Shown: piece after piece, positions 7,471-15,817 of the stretch
How positions within the stretch are numbered: the stretch's first letter is position 1
Layout of the letters: each line of letters opens with the position of its first letter
DNA from: Deltaproteobacteria bacterium
GTDB lineage: Bacteria; Desulfobacterota; GWC2-55-46; JADFVP01
Length of the DNA: 53,127 bases
Assembly (NCBI GenBank): GCA_024275045.1
Contig: JAJRZX010000153.1
Coordinates: forward strand, 1-53,127
Direction: 5' to 3'
Made by a program: the position numbers and the translations under genes
Notes under the pieces: generated by a model
Database searches by the model: none
What the model saw: the letters and a program-made list of their open reading frames with translations, nothing else
Told to the model about the DNA's origin: nothing

Positions 7471-9645
7471 TTAAACGTCGCCTTTGATTACCGAGTCTAC
7501 GGCCTCAAGCAGGTCGGCCAGGGAGTAGGGTTTTTGCAGGAACCTGTACCCCCGCTCACTAATAACCTCCCAGCGTGACTTATCCCCCACATATCCGCTC
7601 GTAAGCAGCACCTTCTGAGCGGGTCTCTTTTCTATAATTTTCTCAACAAGCTCCACGCCGTTAATATCAGGGAGAACCACGTCGCTGAATATGAGGTCAA
7701 AGCCCAGGGGCTCGCCGTTAAAAACATCCATGGCGTCCCTGCCATTGGCAGCCTCTGAGACAATGTAGCCATGCTCTCTAAGGGCGTCCACTGCAACTGA
7801 GCGCACCCGCGTATCGTCCTCTATGAGCAGGACCCGTCTGTCCCTGCCGCCGAGGACCTCCTCTGATACCACCTCGGCCTCACCCAGCGCCTCGGCCTCC
7901 TCGGTCACGGCAGGTAAAAACACGCGAAAGACACTGCCCTCGCCCTCTGTACTTGTCACATCTATCCAGCCGCCATGCTGCTTTACCACACCATACACCA
8001 CGGCAAGCCCAAGCCCTGTTCCCTTGGCCGTCTCCTTGGTGGAGAAAAAAGGCTCGAAAATCCTCTGCAGAATATCTCTCTTAATACCCGTGCCCGTATC
8101 CCTTACGGTAAGGCATACCGAGCCCGGGGAACCGTCTTTGCCTGCCCCCGGGTGTGCCGCGCTCCCGGCTGGTACGTTCTCCGTGCTTATGGTAAGCCTG
8201 CCCCCGCCGGGCATGGCGTCACGGGCGTTCACCGAGAGGTTCAGAAGCACCTGCTCCACGCTGCTCTCATCAGCGCGCACAGTCCAGAGCCCCTCTGAGA
8301 GAGAGGTGGTGATTTCAATATCCTCTCCAAGAAGCCTCTTCATCATCATAAGAAGGCTCTCAACCGTAACGTTGAGATCTATGGGCAGGAGCTCAAAGGG
8401 ATGACCGCGGCTGAATATAAGGAGCTGGCGCGTGAGCTTGGCGGCATGGGCCACGGAGAGAATTATCTCGCGCAGGTTTGACTCCGCCTCCTCGTACTTT
8501 CCCACAAGCTCCATGGTAAGCTCTGCGTTGCCACGTATGGTAGTGAGTATATTATTAAAATCATGAGCAATGCCTCCGGCGAGTCTGCCTATGGCGTCCA
8601 TTTTCTGGGCCTGATGAAGCTGGAGCCGTATTATCTCCTTCTCCTCCTCGGCCTTTTTACGCTCTGTTATGTCACGGATGGTGCTGGAAAAAAAGACCCT
8701 CTCACCAAGGCTGAAGCTGTTTACCGTGAACTCCACGGGAAAGACATCTCCGTTTTTTCTCCGTCCCTCAAGCTCAAGAACCTTGCCGTGTATGCGAGAG
8801 ACACCGGTATCAAGAAACCTCTTAAAGCCCTCCTCATGGGCCTTCCTGTATTTTTCAGGCATAAGTTCAATGAGGCTAACACCGTTAAGCTCGCCATGGG
8901 GGTAACCAAAAGACTCTTCCGCCGCGGGGTCGCACTCGGTAACACGGCCGTTGCTGTCGGCTATAACTATGGCGTCAAAGGCAGTGTTGTGAATCAGACG
9001 GAATCTTGACTCACTCTCTTTAAGAAAAAGCTCTATGCGTTTGCGCTCCGTTATATCCTCACCGGAGACAAGGTCTCCGCGGATTACGCCCTGCTCCATC
9101 AAGGCCCTGTGATGCCAGAGCACTACCCTCTCCTCGCCGCCCCTTGTTACGATAATACCCTCGTAGGACTCCCCCGAGGCGTGACCTGAGACAAAGATCT
9201 CGTTAAAGGCGCCAAGGGCCTCTGCCCTGTATTTTTCGGGAATGTACTCATTGAAGAAATTAGTGCCCATCACCTCATCCTCGGTGTAACCCAGTATCTC
9301 ACAGCCCCGTCTGTTAATACGCCTTACCGTTCCATCACGATTAAGCACAACAAGCATTACCCCGGCAACGTCAAGGTAGCGCTGCACCCTGTCGCGCTCC
9401 TTTATGAGGTCACGCTCCACCTTCTGCCTGTCCCGTATATGGATAATCAAGGGACGGAATAAAAAGAGGAATAAAAAGGGCACCAGAAAAACAATAAGCA
9501 GGGTAGAGTCTACAAAGGCCTCGATAACAGGCGAGGAGGGGGCAAAGCGCTTCAGCACCATCATGACAAAAAATTCCACTACGTATATGGATATGGTCAT
9601 GATAATGACCATCCGCAGCGGTGACCTGTATGGGAGTATCTTCAT
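7471..9645 (-). CDS. PAS-containing hybrid sensor histidine kinase
   Basis: This is a membrane-anchored signalling kinase of 724 residues. Two N-terminal transmembrane segments (about 12-31 and 45-68) leave almost no periplasmic loop. Two PAS domains follow (about 85-202 and 210-332). The kinase core has H361 in AHDFNNILT, the N box NLSVNARDAMPGGG, the G1 box DTGTGI and the G2 box GTGLGLAVVYG. The C-terminal receiver domain (about 604-720) has the acidic pair in IEDD, phospho-acceptor D655 and K705. The order kinase then receiver is typical of hybrid kinases that pass phosphate internally or to a separate partner. No output regulator lies beside it. The PAS domains suggest a cytoplasmic or redox/small-molecule cue, which the sequence does not identify. 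Confidence 0.92.
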   Translation of the reverse strand: MKILPYRSPLRMVIIMTISIYVVEFFVMMVLKRFAPSSPVIEAFVDSTLLIVFLVPFLFLFLFRPLIIHIRDRQKVERDLIKERDRVQRYLDVAGVMLVVLNRDGTVRRINRRGCEILGYTEDEVMGTNFFNEYIPEKYRAEALGAFNEIFVSGHASGESYEGIIVTRGGEERVVLWHHRALMEQGVIRGDLVSGEDITERKRIELFLKESESRFRLIHNTAFDAIVIADSNGRVTECDPAAEESFGYPHGELNGVSLIELMPEKYRKAHEEGFKRFLDTGVSRIHGKVLELEGRRKNGDVFPVEFTVNSFSLGERVFFSSTIRDITERKKAEEEKEIIRLQLHQAQKMDAIGRLAGGIAHDFNNILTTIRGNAELTMELVGKYEEAESNLREIILSVAHAAKLTRQLLIFSRGHPFELLPIDLNVTVESLLMMMKRLLGEDIEITTSLSEGLWTVRADESSVEQVLLNLSVNARDAMPGGGRLTISTENVPAGSAAHPGAGKDGSPGSVCLTVRDTGTGIKRDILQRIFEPFFSTKETAKGTGLGLAVVYGVVKQHGGWIDVTSTEGEGSVFRVFLPAVTEEAEALGEAEVVSEEVLGGRDRRVLLIEDDTRVRSVAVDALREHGYIVSEAANGRDAMDVFNGEPLGFDLIFSDVVLPDINGVELVEKIIEKRPAQKVLLTSGYVGDKSRWEVISERGYRFLQKPYSLADLLEAVDSVIKGDV

Positions 9646-9728
9646 GCCTAAAGACCTTGTACCTTAAGAAACCCCTGAGTGCAGGGGTACGAGGGGCTCT
9701 TTCAATGGATGCGGGATTTTCTACAAAT

Positions 9729-9757
9729 ATTATACCGTAAAAGATCTGACCTGTGAA
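9729..9757 (-). promoter_or_regulatory. Sigma70-type promoter of the hybrid kinase
   Basis: On the minus strand TTCACA (9757-9752), a 17-nt spacer and a perfect TATAAT (9734-9729) precede the kinase ATG by about 85 nt. The remainder of 9646-9945 holds only a short 6-bp hairpin (CCCCTG/CAGGGG, 9672-9687); I see no gene or RNA there. Confidence 0.6.
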
Positions 9758-9945
9758 TTATAAAGGATGATGGCTCTCAAAAACCTCTACTGCGATTAAA
9801 TCATATGCTCTCTCTGCCAACAACACCGAAGTTACAGGTAATACGCAGCCACAGAGGCGCGGCCCTTACCCGCCCTCCCTGCCGCAAGAGAGCAGAAAGA
9901 CAAAACTCCCTGTAGCAGAGGCAGGCATGAGGATTTTTTTACACT

Positions 9946-9974
9946 TTGACATCACACCATAAAGCGTGTAGCCT
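9946..9974 (+). promoter_or_regulatory. Candidate promoter of hflK-hflC
   Basis: A perfect TTGACA (9946-9951) with a 17-nt spacer and TAGCCT (9969-9974) puts the start near 9981. That is just before the ribosome-binding site GGAGAGG (9983-9989) of hflK. The -10 element is weak. Confidence 0.5.
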
Positions 9975-9995
9975 ATTGGTTTGGAGAGGTATAAC

Positions 9996-11084
9996 ATGGA
10001 AAATGGAAATGGTAACGGAAACAATAACGGCCCCTGGGGGCACGGCACTCGTGGTCCTGGCGGAAAAAGGCCGGGCAACAGACCCCCTGACTTAGAGGCC
10101 GTACTTAAGAAATCAGGGGACTTCTTTAAGGACTTCAAGCAGCGGGTGCCGGCGCTTGGCATTGTAATCGTGGGCATCGCAATAGTATTTATCGCGGTAA
10201 ACTCCTTTTACACCGTAGCCCCTGAAGAGATAGGCGTCATAAGAAGGTTCGGCAAGGTAGTGAAGACCACATCACCGGGCCCGCACTTCAAGATACCTAT
10301 TGTTGATAACGTCTTAAAACCACAGGTCACCAAGGTGCACAGGATAGAGGTGGGTTTCAAGACCATTGATCCCGGACCTCCGGCCAGATACACCACCATA
10401 GACCAGGAAGCCCTCATGCTCACCGGCGATGAGAACATCGTGGCCGTGGAGTTCATAGTCCAGTTCAAGATAAAGGACGCCGTGGGTTTTCTCTTTAATG
10501 TAAGAGACCAGAGAAAGACCATACGTGACGCAGCAGAGGCCGCCATGCGCGAGGTAGTGGGCAAAACCTTCATCGGCGAGATACTCACCCAGGGCAGGCT
10601 CCAGGTGCAGCAGGAAACACGTATACTCCTTCAGAACATACTTGACACATACAACACCGGCATCAGCATAGTAGCCGTTCAGCTGCAGGATGTCCTGCCG
10701 CCAAGACAGGTGGTGGCAGCCTTTAAGGATGTTGCCAGCGCCAGAGAAGACCGTGAAAAAGCCGTAGAGCAGGCCCAGGGCTACAGAAACGATATTATCC
10801 CCAAGGCCAAGGGCGGCGCGGAGAAGATTATCAACGCGGCCATGGCATACAGAGAGGCCAATATCAACAAGGCCAAGGGTGATGTGAGCCGGTTTCTTCA
10901 GGTCCTGAAAGAGTACCGCAAGGCACGTGATGTTACACAAAAGAGGATTTATATAGAGACCATGGAAGATGTCCTTGGCAATGTTCAAAAATACATAGTG
11001 GACGAGGAGCTGCAGAAAAACCTCCTCCCCTACCTCCCCCTTGGTAATAAGGGCGCAGTATCCAGAGGAGGCACAAAAAAATGA
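9996..11084 (+). CDS. hflK: HflK, SPFH-family FtsH protease modulator subunit
   Basis: HflK with HflC forms a large inner-membrane cage around the FtsH protease and limits its access to membrane substrates. The 362-residue protein has a Gly/Asn-rich N terminus (MENGNGNGNNN, then GPGGKRPGNRPPD), one transmembrane helix (about 50-70) and the SPFH/band-7 domain starting TVAPEEIGVIRRFGKV. The start is ATG 9996 behind GGAGAGG; an upstream in-frame TTG at 9981 overlaps that ribosome site. Its stop overlaps the hflC start as ATGA, indicating translational coupling. Confidence 0.92.
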   Translation: MENGNGNGNNNGPWGHGTRGPGGKRPGNRPPDLEAVLKKSGDFFKDFKQRVPALGIVIVGIAIVFIAVNSFYTVAPEEIGVIRRFGKVVKTTSPGPHFKIPIVDNVLKPQVTKVHRIEVGFKTIDPGPPARYTTIDQEALMLTGDENIVAVEFIVQFKIKDAVGFLFNVRDQRKTIRDAAEAAMREVVGKTFIGEILTQGRLQVQQETRILLQNILDTYNTGISIVAVQLQDVLPPRQVVAAFKDVASAREDREKAVEQAQGYRNDIIPKAKGGAEKIINAAMAYREANINKAKGDVSRFLQVLKEYRKARDVTQKRIYIETMEDVLGNVQKYIVDEELQKNLLPYLPLGNKGAVSRGGTKK

Positions 11085-11938
11085 AAAAAGCCTCCAGCCT
11101 CATAATCATTGTAATCGTAGGTATTGTCATACTGGCCTCGCAGGCATTTTACAAGGTGGACCAGAGCGAGTCCGCCCTCATCATCCAGCTCGGTAAAGCC
11201 GTCCGCGCCGTAACCGCGCCCGGGCTATACATGAAGACCCCCTTTACCCAGAAGGTCATCTTCTTTGACAAACGCCTACTCATATACGATGCCACGCCAT
11301 CGGCCATTATCACGCGCGACAAGAAAAACCTTGTTGTAGACAACTACGCCAAGTGGAGAATAATAGACCCTCTCAAATACTACAAGAGCGTACGCAACGA
11401 GATGGGTGCGCAGTCACGCCTTGATGATATAATTTTTTCCAACCTCAGAGAAGAGCTTGGAAAACACAACCTTGTGGATATCGTCTCAAAGACGCGTAGC
11501 TCACTGATGAAGGCTGTTACGGAAAAGACCAATCTGGCCTCAGCGGCCTTTGGCATAGAGGTGCGCGATGTAAGGATAAAACGCGCGGACCTGCCGCCTG
11601 AGAACGAACGCGCTGTATTCGAGCGCATGAGGGCAGAACGCCAAAGAGAGGCCAAACGCTACCGCTCCGAAGGCGAAGAACGCGCGCTGGCAATTCGGGC
11701 CATAGCAGATAAGGACAAGACCGTAATAATCTCCGAGGCCGTCAGAAAGTCTCAGGTCTTTCGCGGCGAGGGCGATGCCATAGCAACAAAACTATATGCC
11801 GAGGCATATCAGAAAGACCCGGCCTTCTTTTACTTCCTGAAAACAATGGAGGCATACAAAAAAACCCTGGGAGAAAACGATACACTCATACTCACACCAA
11901 AAAACGAGTTCTTCAGGTACTTGAAAAAAAGCAAATAA
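11081..11938 (+). CDS. hflC: HflC, SPFH-family FtsH protease modulator subunit
   Basis: This is the partner of HflK in the membrane complex that regulates FtsH. The 285-residue protein has a single N-terminal transmembrane helix (about 5-25). The SPFH domain follows, with DQSESALIIQLGKAV, VDNYAKWRIIDPLKYY, DVRIKRADLPPENE and ERMRAERQREAKRYRSEGEE, all typical of HflC. It overlaps hflK by 4 bp. A dispersed hairpin repeat begins 2 bp after its TAA at 11936-11938, in the sense direction, and probably forms the transcript's 3' end. Confidence 0.93.
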   Translation: MKKASSLIIIVIVGIVILASQAFYKVDQSESALIIQLGKAVRAVTAPGLYMKTPFTQKVIFFDKRLLIYDATPSAIITRDKKNLVVDNYAKWRIIDPLKYYKSVRNEMGAQSRLDDIIFSNLREELGKHNLVDIVSKTRSSLMKAVTEKTNLASAAFGIEVRDVRIKRADLPPENERAVFERMRAERQREAKRYRSEGEERALAIRAIADKDKTVIISEAVRKSQVFRGEGDAIATKLYAEAYQKDPAFFYFLKTMEAYKKTLGENDTLILTPKNEFFRYLKKSK

Positions 11939-11940
11939 CC

Positions 11941-12320
11941 CTTACTTTCTTTTGGAAAAAAGAAAGTAAGACAAAGAAAACCAATAGGGGAACAAGTGTA
12001 AGTTCATTGCGCCTATCCCCTGCTACCCCACGAAACATACTAAAACAAAGAAAACCAATAGGGGAACAAGTGTAAGTTCATTGCACCTATCCCCTGCTAC
12101 CCCACGAAACATACTAAAACAAAAAACCAGCAAGGGAGAAAGTGTAAGTTCATTGCGCCTATCCCCTGCTACCCCACGAAACATACTAAAACAAAAAACC
12201 AGCAAGGGAGAAAGTGTAAGTTCACTGCGCCTATCCCCTGCTACCCCACGAAACATACTAAAACAAAAAACCAGCAAGGGAGAAAGTGTAAGTTCACTGA
12301 ACATACATCTTGGCTCCCCC
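11941..12320 (+). repeat. Dispersed hairpin plus five tandem tail modules after hflC
   Basis: This is the best copy of the repeat family. A perfect 30-bp hairpin (11941-11970; 13-bp arms, GGAA loop) starts 2 bp after the hflC stop. Tail modules follow with their CC at 11981, 12055, 12127, 12199 and 12271, giving spacings of 74, 72, 72 and 72 bp. The fifth module is cut short after AGTTCACTGAACATAC. Each module contains GTGTAA-GTTCA-TTGC(A/G)C, which can fold as a small stem. The 72-bp period is divisible by three, so repeated-peptide reading frames arise on both strands, but nothing else suggests they are genes. Confidence 0.95.
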
Positions 12321-12344
12321 GTTACCTTTGCCAAAAAACCGCCT

Positions 12345-13019
12345 CTAAACCGCGGAGCGCTCAGATCCTTTTTTTCCAAAGAGCAGGACAAACCTCTCAA
12401 AAATATCCTTCTCAAAATGACCAAGCAGCTCTTCTCTCATCAGCTTCAGCGCCTCATAGGAGCTTCGCGAGCTGTGATAGGATCGCTTTGAGGTAAGTGC
12501 GTCGTACACATCCGCCACGCTGCATATCCGCCCGTACTCATGTATCTCATCACCCTTGAGCCCCCGTGGGTAACCGTTGCCATCGGCCCTCTCATGGTGC
12601 TGCAAGACTATAAGCTCCGCCTCTTTTGTTAAAAAACCAGAGTTCTCAAGTATCTCATACCCCTTGTAGGGATGAGTGCGCATCTCACCCATCTCCTTCT
12701 CAGTGAGCCTGCCCCGTTTATTTATCACGGCATTGGAGACACTTACCTTGCCGAGATCGTGAAAAAAGAAACCCGCCCCAAGCTCCTGAAGCGTATGTTT
12801 ATCATCGCGGCCGTAAAGCACCTTGGCAAGGCTAACGGATAATACCCCTACGTTAACCGAGTGCGTATAAGTATAATAATCATGCGAGAGTATGCCCAGC
12901 ATCTGAAGGGCTACGGCGTTATCTGATAAGATAATATCAACTACATGGAATATCCCCTGCTTGGACTCTCCTATGGAGCTTGCCGTTGGGCTCTCAAAAA
13001 GCTTTCGCATGAGAGCCAT
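12345..13019 (-). CDS. HD-GYP cyclic-di-GMP phosphodiesterase domain (downstream part of a split gene)
   Basis: HD-GYP domains hydrolyse the second messenger cyclic di-GMP. The 224 residues from ATG 13019 carry HSVNVGVLS, FFHDLGK, the THP motif and the signature HHERADGNGYP, so the domain is complete. The usual N-terminal DUF3391 domain is encoded directly upstream in the same frame (13340-13059), separated only by a TAG at 13056-13058 and 12 codons. Read through, the two would give a normal 331-residue protein. Alternatively ribosomes may restart at ATG 13019, where GGTGAG lies 4 nt before the ATG. The 3' end (TAG at 12345) faces the hflC repeat array. Confidence 0.88.
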   Translation of the reverse strand: MALMRKLFESPTASSIGESKQGIFHVVDIILSDNAVALQMLGILSHDYYTYTHSVNVGVLSVSLAKVLYGRDDKHTLQELGAGFFFHDLGKVSVSNAVINKRGRLTEKEMGEMRTHPYKGYEILENSGFLTKEAELIVLQHHERADGNGYPRGLKGDEIHEYGRICSVADVYDALTSKRSYHSSRSSYEALKLMREELLGHFEKDIFERFVLLFGKKGSERSAV

Positions 13020-13055
13020 GGACTCACCGTATACAGCTCCCGCTTTTTTGGCAGG

Positions 13056-13340
13056 CTAGAGTTTGTTGTCCGTAACAAGGTCTTTGATGCGTTCCGTAAT
13101 GCCCGCCGAGGTATCCCACTCAGAAGGCGGAACCTCGCCGTGAAGAGGCTGAGACGCATTATCAACCCCCCTGACCGTATCAATACTCACCTCTTTTAAG
13201 GCAAGTCCCTCTATCTTACGGAGCTGCTCTTCTGTTTTAATAAGAAAATGGTTCTCAGGAAAGGTCTCTTCAGCCCAGAGGTTGGGAAGGATAACATACA
13301 TGCCTCTGCAAAGCTCTGATGTCTTTATACGTCTAATCAC
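13056..13340 (-). CDS. DUF3391 domain, N-terminal part of the split HD-GYP gene
   Basis: The 94 residues from the GTG at 13340 (AAAGGGAAAG upstream) begin MIRRIKTSELCRGMYV. They match the DUF3391 domain that normally precedes HD-GYP domains in a single protein. The frame stops at TAG 13056-13058 after TDNKL, then continues open as PAKKAGAVYGES into MALMRKLFES of the next entry. The stop lies in the linker between the two domains. As with ssb it most simply replaces one CAG or other single-step codon. It may be a nonsense mutation, a sequence error, a natural split with re-initiation, or suppression. Confidence 0.8.
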   Translation of the reverse strand: MIRRIKTSELCRGMYVILPNLWAEETFPENHFLIKTEEQLRKIEGLALKEVSIDTVRGVDNASQPLHGEVPPSEWDTSAGITERIKDLVTDNKL

Positions 13341-13472
13341 AGATACTTTCCCTTTACCGGGACATGGTTCAAGGGAAACTTATCAAGATGAGTCCGTTGT
13401 TTTTTATATTACCGTCTGCAAACCTCTCCAAGCCGCAGAGAGTTTATTATGCAAGTGCGGGGCCAGAACCCC

Positions 13473-13844
13473 CTACAGCTTAACCCTTACAACGGTCTTT
13501 ACGTTGCCGCGCACATTAAAATCACCTGTAACCTCAAGAGCTCTTGGGGACAGCAGGGCTGCAAGATCATTAAAAATCTTGTTGGTCACGGCCTCATGAG
13601 AGATGCGCTCATCGCGATAAGAGTTAAGGTAAAGCTTAAAAGACCGAAGCTCCACAAGGGTCTTATCCGGTGTATATTCCACATTAATGGTGGCAAAATC
13701 AGGGTACCCCGAACGTGGGCAGAGGCAGGTGAACTCGGGAAAACTTATCTCAACCTGATAATCCCGCTCCGGCTCAGGGTTCTCCCATGCCTCAAGTCTT
13801 ATCTCTGCTATCTCTTTTGCGCCATAGGCGTCTCTCTCTTTCAT
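13473..13844 (-). CDS. queF: QueF, NADPH-dependent preQ0 reductase
   Basis: QueF reduces 7-cyano-7-deazaguanine (preQ0) to preQ1 in the queuosine tRNA-modification pathway. The 123-residue protein is of the short, unimodular type. It contains [17 protein letters not shown], holding the active-site cysteine of the family's LCP motif, and [21 protein letters not shown], the QueF motif and catalytic region. Just after the first cysteine the usual Ser/Thr is replaced by a second cysteine (FTCLCP), so two cysteines lie at residues 40 and 42. It starts at ATG 13844 with no ribosome site; a promoter ends 6 nt before the ATG, so the mRNA may be leaderless. Other pathway genes, queD and folE2, lie at 30.4-31.6 kb. 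Confidence 0.9.
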   Translation of the reverse strand: MKERDAYGAKEIAEIRLEAWENPEPERDYQVEISFPEFTCLCPRSGYPDFATINVEYTPDKTLVELRSFKLYLNSYRDERISHEAVTNKIFNDLAALLSPRALEVTGDFNVRGNVKTVVRVKL

Positions 13845-13850
13845 GGCAAA

Positions 13851-13879
13851 ATCTTATCAATTAAGTCCTTATCTGTAAA
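13851..13879 (-). promoter_or_regulatory. Promoter of queF, predicting a leaderless mRNA
   Basis: On the minus strand TTTACA (13879-13874), a 17-nt spacer and TAAGAT (13856-13851) are followed by only TTTGCC before the ATG. The expected start point is the A of the initiation codon itself. Confidence 0.55.
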
Positions 13880-13928
13880 GGGCAAGAGGGTTAAGAGGGA
13901 TTTTATTTAAATTGACGACAAAAACAAT

Positions 13929-13956
13929 TTGTGAGTCAAGGATTTAGCGGTATAAT
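13929..13956 (+). promoter_or_regulatory. Candidate promoter of the TMTC-like gene pair
   Basis: A perfect TATAAT (13951-13956) lies 16 nt after TTGTGA (13929-13934). Transcription would start near 13963, leaving a leader of more than 200 nt. Confidence 0.4.
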
Positions 13957-13962
13957 GCAAGA

Positions 13963-14178
13963 CTAAGAAAAACCCGGCACAGCGGGTTATGTGAGAGATA
14001 AAAACAGAGCCCCGAAGGGACATGAAAAAAGGCATGGGCTGAGACCTGAGCTCTTCAGGCATGGGCCATTCTCGCCTGCCTCCGCAAGAGGCACGGTAAG
14101 AGAAAAACTTGAGAAGACAGACCAGGATATAAGAGAGAAGTTTTAAATACCTTAGCCCCATTCAAGGAGCCCCTCAAG
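13963..14178 (+). other. Long untranslated leader before the TMTC-like genes
   Basis: No convincing gene lies here. The stretch has a hairpin with 6-bp arms (AACCCG/CGGGTT, 13971-13988), a 9-bp direct repeat GGCATGGGC (14031-14039 and 14058-14066) and a second hairpin GCCTC-CGCAA-GAGGC (14078-14092). It ends with the ribosome site AAGGAG (14164-14169). I do not recognise a known riboswitch class. A structured regulatory leader is possible but unproven. Confidence 0.35.
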
Positions 14179-15804
14179 TTGGCCCAGCCCTTACATTCAA
14201 CTAAGACCGCCTCGTGGAGTAGGATACTCCTGCCCCTTATACCGGCCCTGCTTGCCTTTATTATCTATATACCCGCCATTGGCAACGGCTTTGTAAACTG
14301 GGACGACCCGGCCTATGTCTACGAGAACCTTCACATCCGCCACCTTGATATCAAGTGGATTTTCACCGCTGTAGTGGGCTCGAACTACCACCCCCTTACC
14401 ATGCTCTCACACACTCTTGATTACGCCATCTTCGGACTTAACCCCGCGGGGCATCACCTTACGAGTATTGTCCTGCACGCCTTTAACTCCGCACTTGTCT
14501 TTTTACTGGCAGATAAACTTATTGGCGCACTAAACTTAAAGGGTAACAGGGGAAGCGCAGTACCCGCCCTAATCGCGGGACTCTTATTCGCCCTTCACCC
14601 TCTGCACGTTGAGTCCGTGGTTTGGATTGCCGAGAGAAAAGACGTGCTCTCGGCCTTTTTCTTTCTTATCACCATACTTACATATATCAGGTACACGCAA
14701 AGCATGGGCAGGCGCGGATTTTACGCTCTTACTCTCATCTTTTTCCTCCTCGCCCTCTTAAGCAAACCAATGGCCATTACACTGCCCGCGGTACTGCTCA
14801 TACTCGATTACCATCCCTTAAAAAGACCACGTAAAAATACCGCAGAGCTCCTTATTGAAAAAATCCCCTTCTTCGCCCTCTCCATAACCTCGGCAGTTCT
14901 AACGCTCCTCGCGCAGAAATCCGGCGGGGCCGTAACGCTTATAAGCACTTACCCCCTGCACACGCGCCTCACAGTAGCCGTCAAGGGTTATATCTTCTAC
15001 CTGTACAAACTTATCCTGCCCATTACGCTTGCGCCCCATTATCCGCTGCCCTTGAACCCGGGGTTCAGCGACCCGGTTTTTATCCTCTCTCTATTGCTTT
15101 TTATTCTTATCAGCCTGTTATGCGTTCTCATGGCCGTAAAAGGCCGAAGAGCCCTGCCCGCGCTCTGGCTCTACTACGTCATAACACTGCTGCCTGTTAT
15201 CGGTATCGTGCAGGTGGGAAGCCAGGCCGCGGCGGACCGATACGCATATCTACCCACAATAGGGTTTATTATAACCGCGGGAGCTGGATTTAATTATCTA
15301 TACAAGAGATCCGGCAGCATAAAAATACTCGGCATCTCTCTCACACTCGTTGCTCTCGCGCTGCTTGCCGTTAAAACAAGCGCGGCCATACCTGTCTGGA
15401 AAGACTCCATTGGGCTCTGGTCACATGAGATTAATTTTCTAAACACTCTTAAGAGTAAAGACCGCCTCGCCTCCACCATAGCGCTCTACAACAGGGCAAA
15501 GGCATATGAGCTCCAGGGACGCAGCGCTGAGGCCATTACAGACTACAGCAGGCTAATAGAGATTAACCCCTCGTACATTAACGCATATCTGAACAGGGGC
15601 GTAATATACGGCAAGACCAATCGATACCGCGAGGCTGTAGAGGATTTTTCCCGTGCCCTGAAGATAGACCCCTACTCAGCGGCGGCCTTTCACAACAGGG
15701 CACTGGCCTACAAGGCCCTTGGAGAGATGACAAAAGCAGGAGAGGACTTTACTATGGCAAGGCGTCTCGGTAAAATAAAGGGCAAAAGCAGCGGTACACC
15801 CTGA
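14179..15804 (+). CDS. TMTC-like multi-span membrane protein with C-terminal TPRs (1)
   Basis: The 541-residue protein has about ten transmembrane segments followed by three or so tetratricopeptide repeats (from about residue 430, NRAKAYELQGRSAEAITDYSRLIEINPS onwards). Its first extracytoplasmic loop carries GNGFVNWDDPAYVYEN, and NYHPLTMLSHTLDY follows. This layout matches TMTC/DUF1736-type GT-C glycosyltransferases, in which an Asp pair in the first loop is catalytic; here WDD fits. The likely role is transfer of a sugar from a lipid carrier to protein or lipid outside the cytoplasm, but neither donor nor acceptor can be told. It starts at TTG 14179 with AAGGAG 9 nt upstream. A close paralogue follows 13 bp later. 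Confidence 0.8.
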   Translation: MAQPLHSTKTASWSRILLPLIPALLAFIIYIPAIGNGFVNWDDPAYVYENLHIRHLDIKWIFTAVVGSNYHPLTMLSHTLDYAIFGLNPAGHHLTSIVLHAFNSALVFLLADKLIGALNLKGNRGSAVPALIAGLLFALHPLHVESVVWIAERKDVLSAFFFLITILTYIRYTQSMGRRGFYALTLIFFLLALLSKPMAITLPAVLLILDYHPLKRPRKNTAELLIEKIPFFALSITSAVLTLLAQKSGGAVTLISTYPLHTRLTVAVKGYIFYLYKLILPITLAPHYPLPLNPGFSDPVFILSLLLFILISLLCVLMAVKGRRALPALWLYYVITLLPVIGIVQVGSQAAADRYAYLPTIGFIITAGAGFNYLYKRSGSIKILGISLTLVALALLAVKTSAAIPVWKDSIGLWSHEINFLNTLKSKDRLASTIALYNRAKAYELQGRSAEAITDYSRLIEINPSYINAYLNRGVIYGKTNRYREAVEDFSRALKIDPYSAAAFHNRALAYKALGEMTKAGEDFTMARRLGKIKGKSSGTP

Positions 15805-15817
15805 ATCAAGGCGGTTC

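Noticed and set aside
12023-12491. Open frames of about 135 codons on both strands with repeated 24-residue peptides
   Set aside because: They are translations of the 72-bp tandem tail modules, whose period is divisible by three. There is no ribosome site or family match, and one runs into the HD-GYP gene.
328-13340. Full reassignment of TAG to an amino acid
   Set aside because: TAG ends at least seven genes at their expected C termini, including SSB after DDVPF, so it still works as a stop. Only partial suppression, mutation or error remains possible.
13907-14161. 84-codon minus-strand frame between queF and the TMTC-like genes
   Set aside because: It has no ribosome site, a composition unlike its neighbours and no family match, and it lies over a plausible plus-strand promoter and leader.
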